From positions 496,001 through 560,000 of the forward strand of contig JASKOT010000004.1 in the NCBI GenBank assembly GCA_032158125.1: a DNA stretch of 64,000 nucleotides, in the 5' to 3' direction. Shown here one piece after another: positions 11,743 through 22,483 of the stretch (the first letter of the stretch is position 1; every line of letters begins with the position of its first letter). This DNA comes from Papiliotrema nemorosa. Taxonomy: Eukaryota; Basidiomycota; Tremellomycetes; Tremellales; Rhynchogastremaceae. The position numbers were made by a program, and so were the translations under genes. The notes beneath the pieces are model-generated. The model did not search any database. It was not told the DNA's origin and worked only from the letters and a program-made list of their open reading frames with translations.

Positions 11743-13247
11743 CTAAGCGGAGGGCAGCGGGGCCCGGGAAGCCTCTGAAGCCAGTCGGATAGCCCAGGTC
11801 AACCTAGTCATCAATACCACTCACTACACCACTGATAAAACTCACTCGTAAGTCTTGGTCGCGTCTTCAAACGACGACAAGATGTGTGGGTCGGGTCCAC
11901 CCTCGATGCAGTCGACAAAGTTGGACACCTCCGAGAAGAACGGGTCGTCGTCAGTGTAGACGTGTCGCTCCTCGTGGTCATCCCCCGGTCTTCGGATGTA
12001 TAGGGTCGGGGCTTGGTAAGGGTCGACGAGTCGCATGTGGTATCCGTCGGCCCAAACCTCGAGCTCACAAGCATAGGCGTGACCTTGAAGGGCGACGGCG
12101 TGGGTGAAGGAACCGACGGCACCATTCTCGTATTTCCATACCGCCGAGGTAAGTCGGGGGATTCGAAGCTCTTCGGGGATCTTTGACTCGTCGATTGGAA
12201 TCTTGGACAATTGACCTGGCTTCTCGTAGTATTCTACAGATCGGGCACTATACTCAGCAGGATCCTGTCAGCTCCCACGCAGACGACTCACACAACACTG
12301 TTGATGTCGACATCACCACCAAAGTATCGAGAAAGATCACAAAAATGAGTACCTTGCTCGATAACAGGTCCCATGTCAATGGCCTTGTTCCACCATGCGG
12401 GCTTGGCGATGGCTTCGTAGGCGCAAGACTTTGAATGAGCTCCCGGCGCAAGATGAGACCATGTCAACTCACGTATCGAGCGTTGGTGGCCATGACGGTC
12501 AGGCCGTTTTCGTGGATGATTTGCTTCATCTTTTGAACACATCGCAGATATCGCAGCATGTATCCGACAGAAACAATGTTACCGTTCTGGACGAGTTGTT
12601 GAGTGACCTCTTTGGCAGCTTGGACCGTTCCAGTACCGACGGGCTGAGTCGTCAGCTTTATTGATTTTTCCCAGCGCAAGACAACTCACCTTTTCGATAA
12701 AGTAGGCAGTCTTTGGGAAGAGCTTGATCAGGTTTAGCTCCAGATCGGTACCCTTGGTCGTCCCTCCTCGGTAAGCAGGAGGACAACCGATGACAATGGC
12801 ACTGTCTTGTTAGGATGACTGTTTCTGATGCGACATAGTGCAACTTACTCGGGCTCCTTGCCCTTCTCCTGCTTCAGAGTCTGGTGATAATCCTCGATGG
12901 TCTTGAAGACCCTAGTATCTCGGTAGGCCGACTCGACAAAACTCTGTCGCTTGCCGTCGAGCACCTTTTCGGCTCGAGCGACGGAAGGGTCAATCAACGC
13001 GGTGACCTTGAGTCGAGGACCGAGCTTGTGCTCGAGTCGGAAAGAATGGCTGTGGCGTCAGTAAGGGGTCGCAGTGAAACAACACTACTTACTTCCATGG
13101 TCCTTCGTCGGAACCAAACATGATGTTCTGATCACGTCAGCCTAATTTTTTCGCCCCGTGTCTACTTACACCAGCTCCAACCATGACAACGTTGAAATCT
13201 GCTCCCGGCTCGGGTGGAGGAGCACTGAACATGGCAGTGGGAGCCAT
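11743..13247 (-). CDS. Gfo/Idh/MocA-family NAD(P)-dependent oxidoreductase
   Basis: Eight exons (13247-13170, 13127-13093, 13049-12849, 12801-12690, 12643-12473, 12428-12294, 12264-11846, 11803-11743) give 403 residues. The N-terminus is a Rossmann strand-turn (FNVVMVGAG). The family lysine is in FIEKPVGTGT (Lys142), and a later helix carries EQGTHFCDLSRYFGG, where this family places a catalytic His/Asp pair. Family members oxidise or reduce sugars, inositols or related polyols; the substrate here is unknown. The same frame stays open upstream to Met codons at 13421 and 13475. It would add a basic, Ser/Arg-rich leader resembling a mitochondrial presequence (ARPRLAAPAATWQTRSIF), so an alternative organellar form is possible. 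I chose 13247 because the domain begins soon after it. Confidence 0.85.
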
Positions 13248-14487
13248 CGCAGTCGTAGCAATATGACGAGATTTGGGTCGAGGGGATGGGTCAGAAGGGG
13301 GATAGGAGGGAAGAAGCGGCGACGAGGTGAAAATCGAGCGAGTTTGCCAGGTCGCAGCGGGAGCAGCGAGTCGGGGACGAGCAGAAACCGAAAAGCAACG
13401 CAAAGACAAAGGGCGAGTCATTCGCGAGATGTGAGACGAGGGCGAGAGGGTCAGTGTTCGCAAATTCGGGTGCATGGTGAAGATGACCGGAAGTTGCAGC
13501 GGATAAAGTTGGAATTGGTCGATGGGAGCAGATCCAGAGATATCCAAAGTCAGAAGAAAGGGTTTGTCTACCGGAAAGAGTCGAGACGAGTCGATCAGGT
13601 ATGACAATGGGTTACGGTTCGGGATCGACCAAAGGAGACGTGTCAAGGAGGCGCGAAAGGGGCACGATAATCACCAATGCGGGGCAAAGGGGAGAACCAC
13701 AGTTGCAGTGGTTTAAAGAGGACGGCGTTGTCAAGGAGAAAGGTAGGGGTCGACAAAGGGAGTATCGATATGTAACGGAATAAGGGGCGGAGAGTTGAAG
13801 TTACCTTTATAAACGTGTAAAGAAATGACAGGTCACCGCAAGGCAGGGTTTTTTGTTTTCGTAGGTGTAGAAGATGTCGAGAAGCACAGGAGGACGATGT
13901 TCCGTTCCAAGCGAGTAAAGTGTAGAAGGAAAAGAAGAATGTTGGAAGATGTTATGTGTGTGTACCCCACCACCAAAGTTTTTCGACATGTCATATCCCC
14001 GATCGTCGAGAAGTTTCGACGGTTTAGCATGGGGCACAAGGGGCCAAGGGTGTGAGCCAGGGGGTGAAGGGCAGTGTTTGGACAGGTGTGACGTTGACCA
14101 CCACGAATATGTCCGAAGAGGGAGGAGGATCCCAGACACCCAAAAGAGAAGACCAGGGAGAAGGGTGTCGGAAGATTCGAAAAAAAAAAAAACGACCCGA
14201 CAGTGTCGATCATTTGGTTTTCATCGTCATTTCAGGTCCAAGCGGCATCCGAAATGGCGGGGCAGACCAAGGACGTTGGGGCAGACCGAGGGAGACAAGG
14301 AGAGCAAGATGTTTCGAAAGGATGGGGAGAGTGAAACGACAGGGAATGCCACAGGATCACGAGATGTGGTCAGATTTGGCATGATCCGTTGAAGCAAAAG
14401 AAGGGTCGAGACCGGGCAAACGGCGCCGAGAGGGTAAGGAGGGGGAGAAGGCAAGGTGAAGGAGAATTTGGTATTGAGAACGCTCGG
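13248..14487. other. Leader/promoter of the oxidoreductase and 3' region of the small protein gene
   Basis: On the minus strand 13248-13646 is open in frame with the oxidoreductase and may be a leader or a presequence. A TATA-like TTTATAAAGG reads on the minus strand near 13806-13815. Farther on, 14227-14487 is open on the minus strand and could be a C-terminal extension of the neighbouring small gene if a different acceptor is used. An A-run lies near 14180-14190. Confidence 0.35.
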
Positions 14488-14824
14488 TCAGCTATAGCTC
14501 CAAAGATTGACTCTTCACAACTCACGTATCCATTCGTACTGGTTTGTCGACGTTGATACCATGGTGAGGAGCTTCTTCTTGTCCACCATCACCCAAGGGA
14601 GCGGAAGCTTCGATCCTTCGAGGAGGAGTAGTCCCGATAGATTTGGATCCAGTGAGACCCTCGGCAGCAGTGGTAGCTGCTGGATTGGTGCTCTTCACCG
14701 GACTCGTCGCATTGAGTGGTCGAAGAGTGAATGAAGCGATGGGTCGAGTAAAAGTAGAGGTGGGAATGGGTCGGAAGGAAGAGCGGAGTGGAGCTCTGAT
14801 AAAAGCGTTTCGTAAAGCAGACAT
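14488..14824 (-). CDS. Small basic protein with presequence-like N-terminus
   Basis: Exon 1 is 14824-14526. With the 34-nt intron 14492-14525 the second exon adds only the last base of a Thr codon and TGA, giving 100 residues. The first 50 residues are rich in Arg, Ser, Thr and Ala with no acid (MSALRNAFIRAPLRSSFRP), as in mitochondrial targeting peptides. The rest is Pro/Gly-rich and ends KPVRMDT. I do not recognise the family. An alternative acceptor 7 nt downstream (GACCGAG) would extend the frame about 85 codons into Pro-rich, unconvincing sequence. The branch-like CTGAC lies after the first acceptor, so the choice is open. Confidence 0.5.
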
Positions 14825-16083
14825 GGCGAATCAAGGCGTCAGAAGTATGGAGATAAGGTCGTCAAGACGGAGTCGGTATCTATGGGAAGTGAGTCGCAGA
14901 GGAGGAAAGTTTGCTGTTATTGGGCAATCCAGTTATGGCGTTGAGGAGTATCGCGTTTGATGCGATATCGGCGATCAGGCCAAAAAGTAGGGTTGGCCGG
15001 CGATCAAGAGAGTCCAGACCAGGTGTACATATGATTCGAAGGCGCAATGGAGGAGGGCAATGTGAAGGAATGCGATCAGCGTCTGGTATTGGACAGGAAT
15101 GTTCCGATGTGAACGGGGGGTCCGACGTGGAGTGTTCCTGGAGTCCTCCCACTCACCTGTATCGACACACGCGACTTTATGATTCCGACGCTCGTTAAGT
15201 ATGTTCTAGTAGCTTGACAGGGATCCAAGTCGACTGTCGAAACGATGAAGAAAGGTGTTCTTTGAGCAAAGTGCAAGGTATTCCTAGTTGAAGCGAGCGG
15301 AAAATGGAGCCTTTGACGGGTGCTCGTTCGGGTTAACGTTATTGGGGGATGGTTTCGTCCTACGTCATTACCGACCACCTTCTATCGGACTTTATCATTT
15401 TATCTTTCTTCGTTCTTGAGCTCTGCTATTGACATCCTCTGCATAACGTGCTGTCTGCATACAGGAGAGAGCAGACCTCAAGAGGAGGAGCGGGTCCATG
15501 CGCACGACTTTTGCAAAGCAAGTCACGCTTCGAGAACTGGTTCTTCCGTTCATCGAATTACCGCTCATTCCCGACAATCTGACATTGAGACTACAATCTG
15601 CACACTTGGCAGAGCGTATGATCGCATGCTGACATGTCACCTGCAGCTCCAAGCTGAGTCTTGTATCCATTCACAAGTCAATTTGCTATCCTCGTTGTGC
15701 AAGCCAGCTCGACGGGTCGTCTCCCCCCATCCGCCGCTAAATGCCAGGTGTATAGTGCCTTGTTTGACGCTTCAACCGAGAACTCTGATGGTAGAACGAG
15801 TGTCAACTGGCTCGCAAGGCAGATACAAGTTGAAACACAGCACCGTAAGGGTGGCGTAAATCTCAAGTGGCTCTCATTCGATGGATAGGTGCTGATACAT
15901 TGTTCATTTCCGGTCAGCAAGTCAGACGGAATGGAAACCGTCTTGACGGTTCTCGTTCTACATCGGCATGATACACGAGCTTGTCCATATTATGATTAAT
16001 ACTTGGTAAGAAGAGGTAACCCTGAGCTACCAGAGAGTTCGAGGAGCAAATACGCAACCGGTGCTGTTACCTCTTGAGCCACG

Positions 16084-16139
16084 GGGTAGTGTAGGGCAGT
16101 GTACATCTGACCAGATAGCGGCGTGAATATACCTCTGGC
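16084..16139 (+). repeat. Direct repeat copy A (56 bp)
   Basis: This copy shares 49 of 56 positions with the copy at 16424-16479. Shared blocks include AGTGTACATCTGACCA and ATATACCTCTG. The similarity stops sharply at both ends. Confidence 0.75.
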
Positions 16140-16423
16140 ACAAATCGAGGGATCTGGGTACTCTGAGCTGCCTGCAGATGATGATCTTGCGGCTTTACTG
16201 GGACTCATGCAAGGACCGGATTTCGATTGGGCAACCAGCCTTCTCAACAACATGTAAAGGCGCCAGTGGATGGATGAGTGCATGTAGGAAGCTGACCTCG
16301 CTACAACTTTACGCTACACACTCCAGTCCTTGACGAAAGCGTCGTCAAGCCATCGTCAAGCAGGCCTCTGTCATTCCCAATGATCACCACATCGAACGCG
16401 ACGGTATGACTCGCTCTGAAGTT

Positions 16424-16479
16424 GGGTAATGTAGGGTAGTGTACATCTGACCATATCGCGGCGTCCATATACCTCTGAC
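16424..16479 (+). repeat. Direct repeat copy B (56 bp)
   Basis: Second copy of the repeat, 340 bp downstream in the same orientation, with seven substitutions and no indel relative to copy A. Confidence 0.75.
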
Positions 16480-17096
16480 GTGAGGACACAGCTCTTGCTC
16501 AACCCTCACATGTTACTGCTCAGAAGCAGGATTGTATATAGCAGCCAAGAGCGAGGCAGAGACGCGATCGAGTGGCAAAAGCAGAGGTCAATGGGAATTG
16601 TGCCTCGCGGGCGGGCAGGGCAGCGGTGCCAAGTCTCGTGTCGCCACCCATGCCAAGGGTTTTCCCACCTCCACCTTCCTTTGCGCACTAGCTCATGAGC
16701 CGATAACAAGACTTGACTCGTCTCATGCCTCATAGGCGAGTCCCATACAAAGTTCATTCTTCTCTGTCCCCTACAGCCGACTTGCCTTGCAGCATACGCA
16801 AGCCATTGTCCCGTGGCTGTGTCGGCGAGTTATCGTGCATCGTATCCGAACCGTGTGCTGCGCAGTAGACTAATGTGGGGAAAGGGAAGGTGTGCTTTGT
16901 TCATTTGACGCTCGGTCATCTCCTCCCTTTGTCTAAAGGCTCGGCAGGGGAATGAAGTGGGATGTAAGCCAAGTCGATCTTCCATTGCGATCTCATTTGG
17001 TCTCTTTGTTCTTTGTCTCTCACTCTTGCAATCAACGCATATTCATCACTTTGAGCACCTTCGAATCCACCCAAGCAAACACCCGTCATCGTCATC

Positions 17097-17895
17097 ATGA
17101 AGTGGGCTATCGCTGCTGCTCTTATCACTGCCGTCTCTGCTCTCCGGATCGAGACTCCTGTACGTGCCACCATGTCCGCGATGTAGAATGAACAACACGA
17201 TGAGCCAGACTGTCTGCTGACTAAGTAGGCATCTTTGGTCCAGTGTCAGCCAGCCGCTATCCAATTTGCGGATGGAACCCCTCCCTACTTTATCGCGGTC
17301 GTTCCAGGTGGACAGATCTCTGCTACCCCACTTTTGCAGTTCCCTCAACAGACCTCGTCGCCGTACACTTGGAACGTCAACCTTCCCGCGGGCACCAACA
17401 TGTGAGTCTACCCACCATTTCGATCGGCCAACTCTTCCTCTCACGCATCGCTCGATTTGATTGTTGACACTTAGCACGTTCATTTTGACTGATTCAACGG
17501 GTACCCCGGCCTACTCGTCCCCTACTGTCATTCAGCAAGGTACCGACTCTTCTTGTCTCAACGGAACCGCTACTAGCGCCTCGTAAGTGTACACATGCCT
17601 TATTTCCCAATTGCCCCATCTCTACCTCCTTTTTGACCTGTTGCCATGTACTAATCGCGCCAGATCCGGTGCCAGTGGTGCCGTGAGCAGTTCTGCCGGT
17701 AGTGCCACCGCGACCAACAGCGTCACGAGCGCCGCCAGTGGTGGTAGCAACACTGCTTCAGGTTCAGCCTCTGCCACTTCCGCCGCGACTTCTGCTGCCC
17801 AGTCGTCTGGCAGTGCCATGCTCAACAAGGAGGTCACTGGTGGTCTGATCAGTGTCATCGGTCTCGCCGCTGCCGCTATCGGTGTCATCGCGTAG
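17097..17895 (+). CDS. GPI-anchored Ser/Ala-rich cell-surface protein
   Basis: Four exons (17097-17159, 17229-17401, 17475-17582, 17664-17895) give 191 residues. The N-terminus is a signal peptide (MKWAIAAALITAVSA). Residues about 22-115 form a compact domain containing TWNVNLPAGTNITFILTDS, which resembles the Kre9/Knh1-like Ser-Thr-GPI N-terminal domain of fungal wall proteins. Residues about 118-168 are a Ser/Ala/Thr/Gly linker suited to O-mannosylation. The C-terminus is a hydrophobic tail (GLISVIGLAAAAIGVIA) typical of GPI attachment. The protein is expected at the plasma membrane or wall; its ligand is unknown. Signal peptide, linker and tail are seen directly; the Kre9-like assignment is from family knowledge. 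Confidence 0.85.
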
Positions 17896-18086
17896 TTGGA
17901 CCATTGCTAGATGCAATGCTTAGCTTATAGCCCAAGACTCGATCGAGGTTCCCTTTACTCTTATATATGGCTCGAATCTCTTAATGAATCCATGCACCGT
18001 CTGTCAACTGCTGCCAGATCTGACCGACTCGACCAGCGAGATGAGATGTTGAACGATGTGCCTGGAATTCCAGCAATAATGAGCTA

Positions 18087-18939
18087 ATGACGTCGAAGAA
18101 AATCAAAACGAAAGTCAAAAACGCGTCCAAGAACCCGCTTGACGCTTCCAGTATCCATCTTCCAACATACACCCGACCTTCTCTTCCCTACGACACTCGT
18201 GGCTATCGCTCATTTGAGATGCTCACAGCACCCGAGATCAAGGGTATACCCCTACCCCGCGGCCTGTTGTTCACCCCATCACCTTCCCCCGACCCCTCCA
18301 CACCACGTCGTAAAGATCCACAGTACATTTCCCTCCGGATCCTCCCTCGAGCAGCCTATGTAAAGGGTAAATATCCCATCACGCACACCGAAAGGAATGT
18401 GTTTGGGACATACCCGTATTCAGGAAGAATCAAAGAAATGTGGAAATTCAAGGATGAAGCGGTGGCTTATCGTTCTTGCGTAAACATTTTTGGATGTTTC
18501 GAAGAGTATAGAGATGTAGAGGATTTTGTGGGGTACGTTTCACATTTCCAGAGATTGCATTAGGCGTGGGGCTGCTCATATCAGCATGGACGTGTGTAGA
18601 AAGTTTCTCCAGATGGGTCGAACGAGGTCGATGAGATATGCCCTCAGACCAGGAGGAAAGAAATATGAACAAGATGAACATGGAGACAAGGTCGAGATGA
18701 AGCGTACGGGCAAAGTGTATGATCAGAGCAAGCTCGAGGGGGCCAAGACGTTTACCCAATATGAGCACATGTGCTGGGACGACGAGGCGTATAGGAGATT
18801 GTGGGTTGAATGGGGTGGGAACGAAAGCGCTTGTAAGAGTTCTGCACCTGTTGGTGACAATCACGACGAGGTACAGGCAGAGGAGATAGAGGCTCCGCCA
18901 GCAAAGAGGACAAGGAGGAGCACAAGGGCGACCAAGTGA
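18087..18939 (+). CDS. DUF4385-domain protein
   Basis: Two exons (18087-18532, 18564-18939) joined across a 31-nt intron give 273 residues. The core holds the pattern WKFKDEAVAYRS, then DFVGRGAAHISMDVCRKF, LQMGRTRSMRYA and GGKKY. This matches the DUF4385 family, found in bacteria, algae and fungi, in which an FxQMGYTRxRRYA-like block is most conserved. The N-terminus is Lys-rich and the C-terminal 40 residues are acidic, then basic (AKRTRRSTRATK), which could be a nuclear localisation signal. No function is established for the family. The intron is among the shortest in the window; its splicing is required to keep the conserved block in frame. Confidence 0.75.
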
Positions 18940-19056
18940 TCAGTCGGATCTTATACGTAGCACGCCTTGCATTCGGCACAACATGTGTAGCCATGGTCTC
19001 GATGTTCGTTTCGATTACTCGTCATGTATCCCAGGTCATCCCTCATTTGCTTCATC

Positions 19057-21927
19057 TTACACTGCTTCTCCGTGGACTCGCACCTGGTCATTAGTATGCC
19101 GACGATGCACGAGGAAAGTCACGCACCCTATATAAACAGGTAAAGTCTCCACCCCAATTCGAGTCAATTTTGAAGATGACCACACCGACGTCAACACCCA
19201 GATCCAGCACCTCGGGATCAACAGGGAAAGTCTGTATATGCGAAGCGGCGTTTGGGTCGTACGTATACGTTCCGAGCAGAAGGTGGTCTGCAGAAGGCGG
19301 AGCGGTATTCCTCGGTCATTAGCTGTGAGCGTGAGGATAGAGGTTAGCTCACTCTTGGTCCTGCCGCCGTGCATTATAAGCTGCGACCTTGGTTTTGTTC
19401 TCTTCGCCTTCGATTACACCCCACTACCGTCAGCTTTGCGCTACCAAGTCGACTCACCACTTGGATATTCTTCGGCGCAGTCGACGTGTCGAGTGCAACA
19501 TCCAAAGCAGCATGCTCGATCGTGATATCGCTCACTATGGCTCGTCGATTCAACAAGATTCCCAATTGCCCGCTCGATCCAGCGAAAGGCCAACATGATC
19601 CTACCGATATGTCCGGATGCAAGGCGGTGGCGGGAGATCTACCTTCGATTGGTTTTTTGCCCATAAACACCTTGCCAAATACTCCAGGTTGACGCATGAC
19701 GAGGGTGTCGGAGGTGATGGAGGGTATGACGCGGGCTCCCGCTGTAAAGAGCGCATAGTCGGGTCGAGCGATGGTATCTTTCGAGTAACGCAACAATGCC
19801 GCATCGATCAAGTCTTGCAGAAGTGAAGTGACGTCTTCTCCCTTGGGAGTTCTGATCGTGACGCTGCTGGAAGGTTTCGCCTTTGCGGTTACAGTCTGTG
19901 CTGTATGTCGAGGTAGAGCCTCGATCATCTCTTTAAGGTTGAGCACCTCTCCTTCGAGATGTCGTACAAAGTCGGGCCGACTGATGATCGCCCCTTGGCC
20001 CGTTTTGCGTTCGATGAAGCGCTCGCCCCAGATCTCCAGGTCCTTTTCCGATTTCGGCGTTCCAGAAGACTCGACCAACGTAGACCGCACGATAGACTCA
20101 ACTTCGCCTTTTCCCACCAGCATCTTGCGCATTTCCGTCCAAAAGACAGGATCGACATCTACCGTTCCGCGGGAGTTGATTCGTACAGGCATCCATTGTG
20201 GTAGTATCCTCTCGAGAGCTGAACGTAGCCGGCCGTCTTCCAGGACAGATTTGATGGTGTTCTCGACACTGTCCACTCGAGTCTTCAAAGCATCTACATT
20301 CCGGTCAATCTGGTCAATTCTGTCCAGTTTGACCGATGCTTCCTTGTTCTTTTTGTCGGACATGCCCACGCGTTGACCGAGATCACCCACTTCCTGCTTT
20401 ATGGCTCGAATTTCCGCCATGAGTCGGTCTGCACCATCAATCTTGACGCCATCCACCCGTTTCCTCTCTTGGGCCAGAGATCCCTCGAGGCCTTGCACTC
20501 GGTTCATGATGTCCTCGTCGACCAACTTTCCCGCCCGTTCCGCTTCGACGAGCAACTTGGACGAATCTGATAGGAGAGTTACGGCTTTTTCCAGGTGTGT
20601 CAATCGCCCCACCAGCTCTTCCATCGATTCGGGCGGTGCGATGGGGAGTGTCGTGCCATTCTTGTTGAACAGCGGAGCCTGAGGCAGACGTAGTGCGATG
20701 GATGTGAGGAGAACACCCATCAGCCATTTCCACCAATGGCTTTTGAGCGATTTGAGGAATTGCTTGCCTGAACCGAACACCGCTTGGAAAGGTCGAACAA
20801 AGATCGTCAGGGCAACTGCATATGATGCCTCCACGGCGAATCGTAACGCCATGACGAGCCCATGCAAGAGATTGGTGATGACTGTCCTCGCGGTCGAAGG
20901 GGTTCTTTTGCGAGCCGTTTGTGGTGGACCAGGTACTCTTCTCTCCATTAAAGGGCTGAACGCTCTGGTGAAGAGTTCTACCGGAGTAGGCGATCTCCTT
21001 GAACGCAGTCGGTTCGGTGGGGACAGGGCATCCATTGAAGCAGACGGCGCAGGGGTCGTTCCACGGTTCGAATAGCCTTCAAAGTCGTCTTCGCCTGCAT
21101 CATTCCTTCTCGTCCGACGGCGCGGTTGTATGCCCAAGCCCATGCCCAGGTACCCCTCTCCCTTTTCTATCCTCGTCCCTCTTGTTGCAGCTCTACCAGC
21201 GAGTGCACCACCTTTGACTAACCCCTCGCCATCTTCCGCCCCGCTATCATCACTGTGCACCTCCCAATCATCCTCTGCCGGCCTGTATGGCATGTCCTCA
21301 TCTCTCCCCTTCCTTCTACCTCCAGCCTTCTTGCCATGACCGTTTGTCAGACTAGAGTTGGCTTGAGCTTGCCTGACATATTCGTCCTCTTGTCGATAAT
21401 CGTAGCTCGTTTCGGCGGACCTCAGTTCATCCCCGAGAGAGGAAAACGAGTTGTATTCCTCGCTCGCATCGTTTGTGGGGCGAAGGAAAAAACGGACAGG
21501 GGAGAGAGCTCGAGCAGAATCTGCTAGCTGTTGAGCAGGCGACTTTTCTCTTCCCAAATTGGCAGTGGGAACGGGTGATCTTGAGGGTGCTTTGCGGGTA
21601 GGGAAAGGTCGGTCTGATGTCGGCGTTGGGTAGTTGCCCGTCTGGGCCGCATGGAACGCAGCTGCAACACTGCTCGTCAGCTCATTGCATATATGTGATC
21701 ATGGGATGCTAACTTGACAGATGTATCCTTGAGTCCGACTAGAGAGGTGTTGCCCTTGCTCTTACCATTCGGAACCTTGAACGAGCTGATGAAAGGATGA
21801 GCTGAATGGTCTAGATCATGGTGATCACCTACCTTTGGACACTCTCATTCTCCCATTCATCATCGTCTCGTCGAGTGGAGCGGGTGCTCCTTGCTGGAGA
21901 AGGGGCGACTGTCCGCCGAGGTGGCAT
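19057..21927 (-). CDS. SUN-domain (Sad1/UNC-84) nuclear-envelope protein
   Basis: Six exons (21927-21833, 21785-21714, 21669-19458, 19423-19353, 19310-19127, 19083-19057) give 886 residues. The N-terminal 350 residues are disordered, Arg/Ser-rich and presumably nucleoplasmic. Hydrophobic stretches near residues 320-345 and 365-385 (WLMGVLLTSIALRLP) fit the inner-membrane anchor. A long coiled-coil region follows to about residue 600. The SUN domain fills the C-terminus: GARVIPSITSDTLV, then CWPFAGSSGQLGILL, then VWGVIEGEENKTK and DSNWGGDFTCLYRVRVHG across the last four exons. SUN proteins bind KASH proteins in the perinuclear space and link chromatin or centrosome/spindle pole to the cytoskeleton. 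The domain is unmistakable once the small 3' exons are joined. Confidence 0.93.
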
Positions 21928-22483
21928 AGAAAGGGAATGATCAGATGTACGGGGGAAAGGGGTTGAGCTGTTGTTTACACTTTTGTCTCTCTCGGTCTCC
22001 TCCACCTATGGCGATTCCAGAGACTGCGACCTGTGTGCTTTGATTGTCGGATTTCAGCGAGTGTGATACGATAGGGTCTGTATAATATGGGAAGATGAGG
22101 TGGGGTGGGATGTCAATGATCAGAATGGAGGGTATAGCAACATGAAGCATCAACTCCTCGTCGTGACGTCTCCCTGTTGTCGCGTCGCGTTTCAGAAAAT
22201 CAACCCTCCTCATCGGCAACTGATACTTGTGAATCAATGGTCCCATATGCGCTCTGAGCGTACCACCGCGTCGTCATTGTTTGGTCATGATATACATCTC
22301 GCCATTGCTCCCCTCCTGTCCACGAAAGTGAAGGAAACGAGACGAAAGGTTCCCCTGAACATCTCAAAAACCCTATGTCCAGAAATCCACCTCCATCCTG
22401 TGTCCCTCTCCCCTCCGAAAACCAGACCGAGTCGCAATGGAAATGAAAAGCCGGATAAACACAAACCCCGCGGAGAGTAGCGT
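21928..22483. promoter_or_regulatory. Intergenic: SUN gene promoter and RPS16 3' region
   Basis: The 556-bp gap between two minus-strand genes has no convincing ORF. It should hold the RPS16 3' untranslated region and terminator (right side) and the SUN promoter (left side). Confidence 0.4.

Larger units (their letters stand above)
14825..17096. other. Gene-poor stretch
   Basis: About 2.3 kb contains only short, frame-shifting ORFs, the longest being 15320-15859 on +, with no domain-like composition. A diverged 56-bp direct repeat (16084-16139 and 16424-16479) is its only clear structure. The last few hundred bases before 17097 are pyrimidine-rich and look like the promoter and leader of the GPI protein gene. 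Confidence 0.5.

Noticed and set aside
13949..14392. + strand open frame of about 147 codons rich in Arg, Lys and Gly
   Set aside because: Purine-rich complement of a CT-rich leader; contains a poly-Lys from an A-run and no domain.
15320..15859. + strand open frame of about 180 codons
   Set aside because: Random-looking composition, no conserved segment, no plausible introns extending it.
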